Notes under the pieces: generated by a model
Told to the model about the DNA's origin: nothing
Database searches by the model: none
Seen by the model: only the letters and a program-made list of their open reading frames with translations
Translations under genes and position numbers: made by a program
Assembly (NCBI GenBank): GCA_028715725.1
Contig: JAQURG010000010.1
Coordinates: 34,802 to 98,801, forward strand
Source of the DNA: Methylococcales bacterium
GTDB taxonomy: Bacteria > Pseudomonadota > Gammaproteobacteria > Methylococcales > Methylomonadaceae
Length of the DNA stretch: 64,000 bases
Reading direction: 5' to 3'
In this document: positions 27,806 to 36,611 of the stretch, in pieces
How positions within the stretch are numbered: position 1 is the first letter of the stretch
Layout of the letters: each line of letters opens with the position of its first letter

Positions 27806-28426
27806 TTATTGCTTGTTCAGCAACTTGTTTTCCAGGCGTTCAACTCTGCTTTGCAGGCGGTCAAAATCAGTGCGTAATTCATCAATCTGACAATAGAAAA
27901 TATCCGCTTCCGGCACGGCAGGTAAATCGCGCGTTTCTTCCTGAAGAAATTCCGTGACGTTAAGCTGAAACGTTTCAATGGACTCTTTGCTCCAGTTTTG
28001 GCCGGCTCTAAAAAACTGACTTATATTATGGGCAATACTGTCGCCGGTATAGCGAGCCAGTTGCTGTTCCAGATTGATGTCCAGGTTGGCGAACAGCGCC
28101 TGAAATTTTCGACCCGTATGCATGTCTCCCTCAATTTTTACCTCGCCGGAAAAAATTGAGCGCATGGGTTTTGAGCTGAGTCCCATTAAACCCAGGGCGA
28201 AAACCGAACCGGTCAGTCGTGTATCCGGCTGGTCAGGGAACTGATCCAGCAATTGAATGGAATCAGTTGTAGGGCACAAGTAAACGGTTTCAGCAAATGG
28301 CTGAATGGTCACGGCAATGACTTTGCTGGCCAAAGGGGCTAAAAACACTTCCCTGTTTTGATCCAAAGCCAGATATTTGTTGAGCGCCGTTTCCAATGCG
28401 CTCATCAGCAACGGTTTGATTTTCAT
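27806..28426 (-). CDS. ubiJ: UbiJ, SCP2-domain ubiquinone biosynthesis accessory factor
   Basis: 206 aa from the ATG at 28426 (MKIKPLLMSALETALNKYL). The frame runs 11 codons further back into ubiE, which is unlikely to be used. The N-terminal two thirds are an SCP2-type lipid-binding domain (PDTRLTGSVFALGLMG, IEGDMHTGRKFQALFANLDI). The C-terminus is a short coiled coil (LRTDFDRLQSRVERLENKLL). UbiJ helps assemble the soluble Ubi complex together with UbiK. It starts one base after the ubiE stop. Confidence 0.92.
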   Translation of the reverse strand: MKIKPLLMSALETALNKYLALDQNREVFLAPLASKVIAVTIQPFAETVYLCPTTDSIQLLDQFPDQPDTRLTGSVFALGLMGLSSKPMRSIFSGEVKIEGDMHTGRKFQALFANLDINLEQQLARYTGDSIAHNISQFFRAGQNWSKESIETFQLNVTEFLQEETRDLPAVPEADIFYCQIDELRTDFDRLQSRVERLENKLLNKQ

Positions 28427-28427
28427 G

Positions 28428-29183
28428 CTAGATTTTATAACCTCTGTGAACTGCAACAATACCTTGCGTCATATTGAAATATTCGCAGCGCTCCAGGCCC
28501 GCATTTTCCATCATTTTTTTCAATTCTTCCTGTTCGGGGTGCATGCGAATGGATTCAGCCAGGTAACGGTAACTGTCTTCATCTTTGGCGACAATTTTGC
28601 CAATCTTGGGGAGCAGATTGAATGAATAAAAATCGTAGACCTTTTCAGTGAGTTTATCGGTAGGATGAGAAAACTCCAGCACGATAACGCGTCCGCCGGG
28701 TTTAAGCACCCGGTGCATAGAGCGCAGCGCAGCATCTTTATCGGTGACGTTGCGAAGACCGAAGGCGATACAGACACAATCGAAAGTATTATCTTCAAAC
28801 GGCAGGCATTCAGCATTGACTTGCGCATAGCGAATATTGCTTACCAGGCCCTTGTCTATCAGCCGATTGCGGCCTGCGCGCAGCATTTCGGAATTAATAT
28901 CAGCCAATACAACCTGGCCTTCCTTGCCGACGCGCTGCTCGAACAGCGTCGTTAAATCGCCGGTTCCGCCAGCCAGATCAAGCACTTGCTCGCCTTTGCG
29001 CGCATTGCTCAATTGCACTGCAATGCGTTTCCAGATGCGGTGAATGCCCAGAGACATCAAGTCATTCATGATATCGTATTGCCCTGCAACCGAATCAAAT
29101 ACGCCACGTACCAGTTTGACTTTCTCTTCGGTGGCGACTTGTTTGAATCCGAAATGGGTGGTGTTATCGTTTGTCATTGTCAT
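28428..29183 (-). CDS. ubiE: UbiE, C-methyltransferase of ubiquinone/menaquinone synthesis
   Basis: 251 aa, identical in length to E. coli UbiE. A SAM-dependent methyltransferase that C-methylates the quinone ring. Motif [13 protein letters not shown], then [25 protein letters not shown] and FGLRNVTDK, and the post motif [12 protein letters not shown] are all present. It lies 2 bp after the DUF971 gene and is followed at once by ubiJ, so hslVU-DUF971-ubiEJB may be one long transcription unit. Confidence 0.96.
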   Translation of the reverse strand: MTMTNDNTTHFGFKQVATEEKVKLVRGVFDSVAGQYDIMNDLMSLGIHRIWKRIAVQLSNARKGEQVLDLAGGTGDLTTLFEQRVGKEGQVVLADINSEMLRAGRNRLIDKGLVSNIRYAQVNAECLPFEDNTFDCVCIAFGLRNVTDKDAALRSMHRVLKPGGRVIVLEFSHPTDKLTEKVYDFYSFNLLPKIGKIVAKDEDSYRYLAESIRMHPEQEELKKMMENAGLERCEYFNMTQGIVAVHRGYKI

Positions 29184-29185
29184 GC

Positions 29186-29575
29186 CTAATTTTTTGGTGA
29201 TTCTTTCCGCTTATATCCGGCGGCTTCCAGTTTATTAAGGTAATCCGCCCATAATCTTTGATATTCAGCGCCTAGCATATATAACAAATCCCATGTGTAA
29301 ATACCACTGTTATGACCGTCGCTGAAGACTGGAGCAATCGCATAATTTCCTATAGGTTTAATTTCTTTAATGGCTACATCTTCTTTGCCTGTCTGAAGAA
29401 TTTCATGTCCAGGCGCATGGCCTAAAGCTTCCGCGGAAGGCGTATAGACGCGTAGATATTCAGAGGGCAGTTGAAACACGTTGCCGTCAGCAAAACTGAT
29501 TTCAAGGACGTTGGAGACCTGATGCAGTTTGATTTCAGTAGGCCAGGTATTGCAAGATTTTACAATTAAGCGCAT
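29186..29575 (-). CDS. DUF971 (GBBH-like N-terminal domain) protein
   Basis: 129 aa. The pattern [27 protein letters not shown], then [31 protein letters not shown], is the DUF971 / gamma-butyrobetaine-hydroxylase N-terminal-like domain. Relatives in iron-sulfur proteins use it as a small cofactor- or protein-binding unit; its function as a stand-alone protein is unknown. The gene between hslU and ubiE is conserved in many gammaproteobacteria, including pseudomonads, which supports the call. Confidence 0.88.
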   Translation of the reverse strand: MRLIVKSCNTWPTEIKLHQVSNVLEISFADGNVFQLPSEYLRVYTPSAEALGHAPGHEILQTGKEDVAIKEIKPIGNYAIAPVFSDGHNSGIYTWDLLYMLGAEYQRLWADYLNKLEAAGYKRKESPKN

Positions 29576-29712
29576 AGATTAAATATAACTTAAGTTATAG
29601 AAGTCGGGTTATCACTGCATGGACAGAACTTTTGCTCATTGCATTATCTGCATTCGCAATGCCTATGCAAGAGCAGTGTGGCGGTTTGTCCCACAGTTTA
29701 ACCCGGCAATTG

Positions 29713-31050
29713 CTATAAAATATAACGGCTCAAATCTTCGTCTTCAGCAAACTCGGTCAAGTGCCGATCAACATAGGCGGCGTCAATAACAATAGCTTTT
29801 TCAACCAGATCCGGGGCATTGTAAGAAATCTCTTCAAGCAGTCGCTCCAGCATGGTATGTAAGCGTCTTGCGCCTATATTTTCAGTCGCTTCATTCACTT
29901 GCCAGCCCAGCTCGGCAATGCGCCGAATGCCATCGGCGGCAAATAACAATGATACGCCTTCTGTAGCCAGTAAAGCCTGATACTGTTCGGTTAATGACGC
30001 ATTTGGCTCGGTCAGGATGCGGACAAAATCCTCCGTAGACAGCGCACTTAGCTCAACGCGAATGGGAAAGCGGCCTTGCAGTTCGGGAATCAGGTCGGAA
30101 GGTTTTGCAATATGGAACGCGCCCGAAGCAATAAACAGAATATGATCAGTCTTGATTGCACCGTATTTAGTGCTGACGGTGCTGCCTTCCACCAAGGGTA
30201 ATAAATCACGTTGCACGCCTTCACGGGATACTTCGCCACCGCCGCCGCCCAGTTCGGAGCGCTTGCAGATTTTGTCTATTTCATCCAGAAACACAATACC
30301 GTTTTGCTCTACAGCCTCTACTGCGCGTAACCGAATGTCATCTTCATTAACCAGCTTCGCGGCCTCTTCTTCTTGCAAAGACTGTAAGGCTTTTTTTATA
30401 GGCATTTTGCGCGACCGGGTTTTGCCCGAGCCCAGGTTCTGGAACATGCCTTGCAATTGGCTGGTCATTTCTTCCATGCCGGGAGGCGCCATAATTTCTA
30501 CGCCCATCGGCGCAACATGCACATCAATCTCTACTTCTTTATTGTCCAGATCGCCTTCGCGCAGTTTCTTTCGCATCTTTTGGCGGGTGGATTCTTCCGT
30601 ATCCGACAACATGCCGGCGTCGGCTCTGGGCAGCAAAATATCCAGAATTCTATCTTCGGCAGCATCACAGGCTTTAGCCTGGACTTTTTCCATATCCGCC
30701 ATACGCGTCATTTTGACGGCAGTATCGACCAGATCACGAACGATGGATTCAACGTCGCGGCCGACATAACCTACTTCTGTGAACTTGGTGGCTTCTATTT
30801 TGATAAACGGCGCATTTGCCAGACGAGCCAGACGCCGTGCAATTTCGGTTTTACCGACCCCCGTAGGTCCAATCATTAAAATGTTCTTGGGTGTAATTTC
30901 CTCGCGTAAAGCAGAATCAACCTGCTGACGCCGCCAGCGGTTTCTGAGCGCAATAGCGACAGAACGTTTGGCGCTGGCCTGGCCAACGATGTGTTTATCC
31001 AGTTCACTTACAATTTCTTTAGGGGTCATCTGTGTCATGCGATTACTCAT
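29713..31050 (-). CDS. hslU: HslU, ATPase subunit of the HslUV (ClpYQ) protease
   Basis: 445 aa. AAA+ unfoldase that feeds HslV. Walker [18 protein letters not shown] (about residues 59-75), the pore motif GYVG, Walker [14 protein letters not shown], sensor [11 protein letters not shown] and the C-terminal tail [10 protein letters not shown] that docks into HslV. The first ATG overlaps the hslV stop by 8 bases (ATGAGTAA); a second Met four codons on is also possible. Confidence 0.97.
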   Translation of the reverse strand: MSNRMTQMTPKEIVSELDKHIVGQASAKRSVAIALRNRWRRQQVDSALREEITPKNILMIGPTGVGKTEIARRLARLANAPFIKIEATKFTEVGYVGRDVESIVRDLVDTAVKMTRMADMEKVQAKACDAAEDRILDILLPRADAGMLSDTEESTRQKMRKKLREGDLDNKEVEIDVHVAPMGVEIMAPPGMEEMTSQLQGMFQNLGSGKTRSRKMPIKKALQSLQEEEAAKLVNEDDIRLRAVEAVEQNGIVFLDEIDKICKRSELGGGGGEVSREGVQRDLLPLVEGSTVSTKYGAIKTDHILFIASGAFHIAKPSDLIPELQGRFPIRVELSALSTEDFVRILTEPNASLTEQYQALLATEGVSLLFAADGIRRIAELGWQVNEATENIGARRLHTMLERLLEEISYNAPDLVEKAIVIDAAYVDRHLTEFAEDEDLSRYIL

Positions 31051-31588
31051 TAGGCTCTGCGTCCAGTTCTTCTATACGCAGATTGTGGTTGGTATAAATA
31101 CAAATATCGGCAGCTATATTTAAAGACCTTTCGACAATTTCGCGTGCGCTCAGATTGGTGTTTTCTATCAAGGCACGTGCGGCCGCCTGAGCAAAAGCGC
31201 CGCCTGAGCCGATGGCCATCAAATCAAATTCGGGCTCGATAACATCACCGGTGCCGGAAATGATCAGTGAAGTTTTGGCGTCTGCAATCGTCAGCAAGGC
31301 TTCCAGCTTACGCAAGGCGCGGTCAGTTCGCCAGTCTTTGGCCATTTCGACAGCGGCGCGAGTCAAGTTGCCGCGATGTTTTTCCAGTTTGCCTTCAAAA
31401 TGTTCAAACAGGGTGAATGCATCGGCGGTTGCGCCGGCAAAACCGGCAATGACTTTATCATGATACAGTCGGCGAACTTTGCGCGCATTCCCCTTCATGA
31501 CTGTGTTGCCTAATGTGACCTGGCCATCACCGCCTATCACAACTTTATCGCCTCGGCGAACTGAAAGTATGGTTGTTCCTCTAAACAC
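31043..31588 (-). CDS. hslV: HslV, threonine protease subunit of HslUV
   Basis: 181 aa from GTG 31588, giving [11 protein letters not shown]. The frame runs 28 codons further upstream, but homologues begin here and the catalytic Thr must sit near the processed N-terminus ([10 protein letters not shown]). Other conserved blocks: [38 protein letters not shown] and [16 protein letters not shown]. It forms the double-hexameric proteolytic core with HslU and overlaps hslU by 8 bases. Confidence 0.95.
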   Translation of the reverse strand: MFRGTTILSVRRGDKVVIGGDGQVTLGNTVMKGNARKVRRLYHDKVIAGFAGATADAFTLFEHFEGKLEKHRGNLTRAAVEMAKDWRTDRALRKLEALLTIADAKTSLIISGTGDVIEPEFDLMAIGSGGAFAQAAARALIENTNLSAREIVERSLNIAADICIYTNHNLRIEELDAEPNE

Positions 31589-32425
31589 TTCATTAATTCC
31601 ATAATTACAAAAGATAAGTGTCAATTTTACATGGGATGAAATTAAATTGTAGAAAAAAGCTGTCCCAGACATATCTCTGCCTGACTAGAGACTTCTTCTG
31701 TCACAGAAAAAGTATTTTATTTAGCGGGCGGCTATGTCGGCTCAGGGCATTAGGATATGATGTTACGCAATTAGCCGAATCTTGACTTTTAAAATGGCTA
31801 ACGCGTTGATTATTTGAATCGGGTTCTTACACCCGAAGGCGAGTTATTTTTTGCTTTTCCGCAAGTCCCTGATCTTCAGTCAAACCTGCCAATGATCATT
31901 TTTATCTCATTATGTTACAGCGCATTCATTTGATTAACGAGCCTTTTGCTGCATCAGCTTGAGCAATCAGGTTCAATTATTAATGAGGGTGCGTTTGTGC
32001 CGGGATTTTTATAGCCAGAAAGTTTTTAGTTAAGGAGCGAGGCTGGTCTGGCGGGTCAAGAGTGTCTTTATCCGTTGCAAAGGCTGTGGGACTGATAAGA
32101 TTTTGAACGAAAAGATTATTCAAGTGCAAGGGAGTTCGTTTTGTCGCACCTGGAAAAAGATCAATTTATAGTAAGGCTTAACTTTCTATTATGAATTTAA
32201 GTTTGTGCGGCTGCAACCTGTGATTGCCGAGAATTTGCCAGGAGAATTTAATAACGTTATGATTTTAAAGTACAATTAATTTAACAATTACTCATGAATG
32301 TGTATGGTGTCGTGGCGATTGATTATTGGGCATTGACATCCCTCCCACTTCTACTTTACAGTTATACCCGCAAAACAGAAATGTAACCTAATAATTATTA
32401 ATAACAAACCTTCGGAGCAAATATC
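31589..32425. other. Long intergenic leader between hslV and hps
   Basis: About 840 bp, the longest empty stretch in the window. It must hold the divergent promoters of hslVU and of the RuMP operon. A 6-bp stem with a 6-base loop at 31819-31836 (TCGGGT / ACCCGA) is followed by a T-rich stretch. No gene with a start codon is convincing, and no transposase or tRNA is visible. Confidence 0.5.
32333..32364 (+). promoter_or_regulatory. Possible sigma-70 promoter of the RuMP operon
   Basis: TTGACA at 32334-32339 is a perfect -35 box. A 17-base spacer leads to TTACAG, a weak -10. This would give a short leader to hps at 32426. The -10 is poor, so an activator or another start site is possible. Confidence 0.4.
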
Positions 32426-33067
32426 ATGGCAAAACCATTAATTCAAATGGCCTTAGATTCACTGGATTTTGATCAAACAGTAGCACTTGCAACACAAGTG
32501 GCTCCACATGTTGATATCTTTGAAATCGGAACACCCTGTATCAAGCACAATGGCGTAAACCTGGTTAAAGAATTGAGAGCCAGATTTCCAGATAAATTGA
32601 TTCTAGTTGATCTTAAAACAATGGATGCCGGTGAATACGAAGCAACTCCTTTCTACGCAGCCGGCGCTGATATTTGTACAGTTCTGGGTGTATCAGGTCT
32701 GGCAACTTGCAAAGGCGTTATCAAAGCAGCAAATGCACATGGCGCAGAAGCTCAGATCGATTTGATCAATGTTGACGATAAAGTAGCCTGTGCACGCGCA
32801 ACTGCAGAAGCCGGCGCTCACATCATGGGTATTCATACAGGTCTTGATGCACAAGCAGCAGGTCATTCACCTTTTGAAGATCTGAATGAAATCGCAGCAT
32901 TGGGCTTGCCGGTCAGAATTTCAGTAGCAGGCGGCATTAAAGCTTCAACCGTTCAAGATGTAGTAAGAGCCGGTGCAAACATTATCGTTGTAGGCGCGGC
33001 AATTTACGGCGCTCCATCACCTGCTGAAGCAGCTCGTGAAATTCGCGAATTAGTAGACGCAGTATAA
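32426..33067 (+). CDS. hps: 3-Hexulose-6-phosphate synthase
   Basis: 213 aa, normal length. It condenses formaldehyde with ribulose 5-phosphate, the entry reaction of the RuMP cycle in the cytoplasm. It belongs to the orotidine-decarboxylase-like TIM barrels: FEIGTPCIKHNG, ILVDLKTMDAGEYE with the catalytic D-x-K-T-M-D set, IGTG-like IMGIHTGLDAQAAG, and SVAGGIKAST for phosphate binding. Codons are strongly biased, as expected for a very abundant protein. GGAG lies eight bases before the ATG. phi follows after 5 bp. Confidence 0.98.
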   Translation: MAKPLIQMALDSLDFDQTVALATQVAPHVDIFEIGTPCIKHNGVNLVKELRARFPDKLILVDLKTMDAGEYEATPFYAAGADICTVLGVSGLATCKGVIKAANAHGAEAQIDLINVDDKVACARATAEAGAHIMGIHTGLDAQAAGHSPFEDLNEIAALGLPVRISVAGGIKASTVQDVVRAGANIIVVGAAIYGAPSPAEAAREIRELVDAV

Positions 33068-33072
33068 TCATC

Positions 33073-33606
33073 ATGCATCAGCAGCTTATTATAGAAAAGA
33101 TTTCAGGCATTCTTGAAGCTACAGATAATACGTATGAAGTACAACTGACAAGTCTGCTTGACAGTGCCAAGCGTATTTTTATCGCAGGTGCGGGACGTTC
33201 CAGACTCGTTGGTAATTTCTTTGCCATGAGGCTGGTGCACGGCGGTTATGATGTGAGTGTTGTTGGTGAAATTGTTACGCCAAGCATTAAGGCAGGCGAT
33301 TTATTGATCATTATCTCGGGTTCTGGAGAAACAGAACAATTGATAGCATTCACTAAAAGCGCAAGAAAAGTAGGTGCGAATATCGTGTTGATCTCGGCTA
33401 AAGGCGACTCAACCATCGGAGATATGGCAGATGCAGTGTTTCAAGTTGGACGTGCAGAACAATACGGTAAAGTTCGAGGCATGCCAATGGGAACCGTATT
33501 TGAACTCTCTACATTAATCTTTTTAGAAGCCATTATTTCACATATCATTCATGATAAAGGCATTCCTGAAGAGGTGATGAGAGAAAGGCATGCTAATTTA
33601 GAGTAA
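33073..33606 (+). CDS. phi: 6-Phospho-3-hexuloisomerase
   Basis: 177 aa. It converts hexulose 6-phosphate to fructose 6-phosphate, the second RuMP step. A single SIS domain: FIAGAGRSRLVGNFFAMRL, VGEIVTPSIKAGDLLIIISGSGET and the C-terminal FELSTLIFLEAIISHII. The start ATG has no clear ribosome site and lies 5 bp after hps, so translation is probably coupled. Both enzymes are also known as HxlA/HxlB. Confidence 0.97.
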   Translation: MHQQLIIEKISGILEATDNTYEVQLTSLLDSAKRIFIAGAGRSRLVGNFFAMRLVHGGYDVSVVGEIVTPSIKAGDLLIIISGSGETEQLIAFTKSARKVGANIVLISAKGDSTIGDMADAVFQVGRAEQYGKVRGMPMGTVFELSTLIFLEAIISHIIHDKGIPEEVMRERHANLE

Positions 33607-33614
33607 CATCAAAA

Positions 33615-33640
33615 GAGCGAGTGGTAACGTCCACTCGTTC
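33615..33640 (+). other. Stable hairpin between phi and tkt
   Basis: GAGCGAGTGG / CCACTCGTTC pair over 10 bp with one G-U, around the loop TAACGT. It lacks a T-run. It could stabilise the 3' end of an abundant hps-phi mRNA or cause partial termination before tkt. Confidence 0.5.
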
Positions 33641-33736
33641 TGATATGTGTTACAAGAACAAAAACAATATTAGTGAAAATCGCCAGTAGATGGGATTCAC
33701 TACACGTAATTTACCAAATTTAGTAAGGGGAACAAG

Positions 33737-35731
33737 ATGACTTCGCGCCGAGAATTAGCGAACGCCATACGCGCTTTAAGCATGGATGCCGTACAAAAAG
33801 CAAACTCTGGACATCCAGGAGCACCTATGGGAATGGCTGATATCGCCGAGGTGTTATGGAACGATTATATGCGTCATAATCCGACCAATCCACAATGGTC
33901 GAATCGTGATCGTTTCGTGCTTTCAAATGGTCATGGTTCAATGCTGATCTATTCACTATTGCACCTGACTGGCTACGATCTTCCGATTGAAGAGCTAAAG
34001 AACTTCCGTCAGTTGCATTCCAGAACGCCTGGACATCCTGAGTATGGTTATGCGCCTGGAGTTGAGACCACAACAGGACCTCTAGGTCAAGGCATTACCA
34101 ATGCTGTAGGTATGGCGATTGCCGAGAGAGCACTGGCGGCTCAATTCAACAGGGATGATCACAAAATCGTTGATCACCACACTTATGTGTTTATGGGTGA
34201 CGGCTGTTTGATGGAAGGCATTTCTCATGAAGCTTGCTCACTGGCGGGAACGCTGGGTTTGGGTAATTTAACCGCATTCTGGGACGACAACGGTATTTCC
34301 ATTGATGGTCATGTCGAAGGCTGGTTCACCGACAATACCCCAATGCGTTTTGAAGCTTACGGCTGGCATGTCCTTGCAGATATTGACGGGCATGATCCTG
34401 TTGCAATCAGTAAGGCAATCCAGTTGGCCAAGGCCATGACGGATAAGCCTACTTTGATCTGTTGTAAAACAACTATCGGTTTCGGCTCGCCTAATAAAGC
34501 GGGTAGCCATGCTTGTCATGGTGCTGCATTGGGTCAGGACGAAATTAATCTGACCAAGGCCGCTCTGGGTTGGGATCATGAAGCGTTTATAGTTCCCGAG
34601 AAAGTGTATGCAGGTTGGGATGCCAAAGCTAAAGGCGCTAAAGCTGAACAAGAATGGAACGAAAAATTTGCAGCTTATAAGGTAGCCTATCCTGAACTGG
34701 CAGCTGAATATGAACGGCGTGTAAATGGCGAACTGCCCAAAAACTGGACGGCTGATGCGAATAATTTTGTCGGCGCAGTTAATGCTGAAGCTAAAACGAC
34801 TGCGACACGACTGTCTTCATTAGCGGCCATTGAAGGTTTTGCAAAGATTCTGCCGGAAATTTTTGGCGGCTCTGCTGACCTGGGCTGTTCCAATATGACT
34901 GAATGGACTGGTTACAGGCCAATGCGTGCTAATAAACCAAATGCCAATTACGTCAATTATGGTGTTCGTGAATTTGGCATGTCCGCCATTATGAATGGTA
35001 TAGCCGTGCATGGCGGTTTTATTCCATTTGGCGCAACATTCCTGATGTTTTCTGAATATGCCCGTAATGCATTGCGCATGGCTTCTTTGATGAAGATCAG
35101 GTCGATTTTCGTTTACACCCATGATTCTATCGGTTTGGGTGAAGACGGTCCTACTCATCAACCTATCGAGCAAACTGCAACACTACGTTTGATTCCGGGT
35201 ATACAAGTTTGGCGTCCTTGCGATGCAGTTGAAACGACGATTTCCTGGAAAGCGGCTTTTGAACGTCAGCATGGGCCTTCAATCCTGGTTTTCTCTCGTC
35301 AGAACCTGCCTCATATACCGCGTACTCAACAACAAATTGAGGCGATTTCACGTGGCGGCTATGTTCTGAGTGATAGCGATGGACATCCGGAAGCGATTAT
35401 TATTGCTACAGGCTCAGAAGTTGAGCTGGCCGTGAAAGCCGCTGATGAATTAAGAGCGGAAGGAAAGAAAATTCGCGTAGTATCAATGCCATCTACGAAT
35501 ATTTTTGATGCTCAGGATGCGGCTTACCGCGAATCAGTGTTGCCTTCTGCTGTGACCAAGCGTGTCGCAGTTGAAGCAGGCGTGACCGATGGTTGGTGGA
35601 AGTATGTAGGAACCCACGGAAAAGTTGTCGGCATAAACCGTTTCGGTGAGTCTGCTCCAGCAGGTCAACTCTTCAAAGAGTTTGGGTTCACTGTTGAAAA
35701 CGTAGTCAAGAACGTAAAAGCAGTGCTTTAG
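33737..35731 (+). CDS. tkt: Transketolase
   Basis: 664 aa, the usual size. A thiamine-diphosphate enzyme that exchanges two-carbon units and regenerates the pentose acceptors of the RuMP cycle. Seen: [12 protein letters not shown] near the N-terminus, the TPP motif [10 protein letters not shown]...[31 protein letters not shown] and the C-terminal domain [19 protein letters not shown] stands before the ATG. It is followed after 130 bp by the two motif-repeat proteins. Confidence 0.97.
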   Translation: MTSRRELANAIRALSMDAVQKANSGHPGAPMGMADIAEVLWNDYMRHNPTNPQWSNRDRFVLSNGHGSMLIYSLLHLTGYDLPIEELKNFRQLHSRTPGHPEYGYAPGVETTTGPLGQGITNAVGMAIAERALAAQFNRDDHKIVDHHTYVFMGDGCLMEGISHEACSLAGTLGLGNLTAFWDDNGISIDGHVEGWFTDNTPMRFEAYGWHVLADIDGHDPVAISKAIQLAKAMTDKPTLICCKTTIGFGSPNKAGSHACHGAALGQDEINLTKAALGWDHEAFIVPEKVYAGWDAKAKGAKAEQEWNEKFAAYKVAYPELAAEYERRVNGELPKNWTADANNFVGAVNAEAKTTATRLSSLAAIEGFAKILPEIFGGSADLGCSNMTEWTGYRPMRANKPNANYVNYGVREFGMSAIMNGIAVHGGFIPFGATFLMFSEYARNALRMASLMKIRSIFVYTHDSIGLGEDGPTHQPIEQTATLRLIPGIQVWRPCDAVETTISWKAAFERQHGPSILVFSRQNLPHIPRTQQQIEAISRGGYVLSDSDGHPEAIIIATGSEVELAVKAADELRAEGKKIRVVSMPSTNIFDAQDAAYRESVLPSAVTKRVAVEAGVTDGWWKYVGTHGKVVGINRFGESAPAGQLFKEFGFTVENVVKNVKAVL

Positions 35732-35861
35732 TTCTAAATAAAAATATAGAGTAGTTACACACATTATATTTGGAGAGAGGCCCCCCGAATTTTAGATGCA
35801 GCCGGCAGACTTTAATGCAGGCGGGGTCTTATCCACTTCTTCCGACTTAAAGGTGAACAAC

Positions 35862-36608
35862 GTGAAAAAGAATAATTTGACCAGGGGTGCATTTGCGGTG
35901 CTGCTGTTAGCAAGCGCCGTAGCAGGAGCAGATCAAAAATATCCAGCGGCAGACTTCCAGCCGGAAGTGCTTTATCAGGACAGCGATTATATTGCCAAGA
36001 ATAGTCCTTCAACAACAACAGCAACAGCTGCTGCCAAGCCTCAGGCATCGACTCCTGCGGCATCTTCCGGCGCTTCAGCAAGCCATGAGGTGGATTCAAA
36101 ATATCCTGCCGCAAATTTTCAGCCGGAAGTTTTGTATCATGATCCTAATTACAAACCCAGCGCAAGTGTAAAAGCAAATGGGCCGAAAGCGCCAAGTTCA
36201 TCAAAAGAAGAAGTCGTTTCCAGTTCCGTAGAAAGTGAAAATGCCGCCCCCGCAGCTACTACAGCTAAAGAAGAATCATCCATGCAGAACTATCTGATTG
36301 GGTTAGTGATTCTTGCTGTTGCCGGGTTTTACTTTTTCCAAAGACAAAAACAAGGCGCCAGTACAGAAAAGAAAAAAGCACCATTACCAGCGGCAGCGGC
36401 CAGAACTCCTTCTGCACTGACAGGCGTTAGCAAATACTTAAACAAAATGTCAGGCACCGGCGTATCCAGATACCTGGAAAAAAATGTTAAAGCATCAGTA
36501 GCAACAACCGGAGTTGCTAAATATATGGCGCAAAAAGCAGTATCCGCAAAAACAACGGCGGCGCAAGCAGCAACTGGAGTTGAAAAGTACATGCGCGACC
36601 GGGGGTAG
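35862..36608 (+). CDS. Signal-peptide, single-pass protein with four TGVxKY motifs (scaffold candidate A)
   Basis: 248 aa from GTG 35862, which has AAAGG nearby and begins a signal peptide (MKKNNLTRGAFAVLLLASAVAGA-DQ). An ATG at 35796 is in frame but has no ribosome site. The mature part has two copies of a KYPAAxFQPEVLYxD unit (about residues 26 and 84) in Ala/Ser/Pro-rich sequence, one membrane helix at about 142-160 (YLIGLVILAVAGFYFF) and a basic stop-transfer segment QRQKQ. The tail, predicted cytoplasmic, carries TGVSKYL, TGVSRYL, TGVAKYM and TGVEKYM. No enzyme motif is seen. The family is not recognised; its place inside the RuMP operon suggests a link to formaldehyde fixation. Confidence 0.75.
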   Translation: MKKNNLTRGAFAVLLLASAVAGADQKYPAADFQPEVLYQDSDYIAKNSPSTTTATAAAKPQASTPAASSGASASHEVDSKYPAANFQPEVLYHDPNYKPSASVKANGPKAPSSSKEEVVSSSVESENAAPAATTAKEESSMQNYLIGLVILAVAGFYFFQRQKQGASTEKKKAPLPAAAARTPSALTGVSKYLNKMSGTGVSRYLEKNVKASVATTGVAKYMAQKAVSAKTTAAQAATGVEKYMRDRG

Positions 36609-36611
36609 TCA

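Noticed and set aside
30152..30769. 205-residue plus-strand ORF antisense to hslU
   Set aside because: It is a Ser/Arg-rich shadow of hslU; the minus-strand gene is fully explained.
31589..31672. Longer HslV start
   Set aside because: Homologues start two to four residues before the catalytic Thr; the extension would bury it.
32040..32168. Short reading frame with a CKGC zinc-ribbon-like pair upstream of hps
   Set aside because: An AAGGAG lies just upstream, but no ATG, GTG or TTG start follows in frame, and the reading is only about 45 codons.
35796..35861. ATG start 22 codons upstream in scaffold candidate A
   Set aside because: It lacks a ribosome site and would put a polar tail before the signal peptide; GTG 35862 has AAAGG upstream and starts a clean signal peptide.
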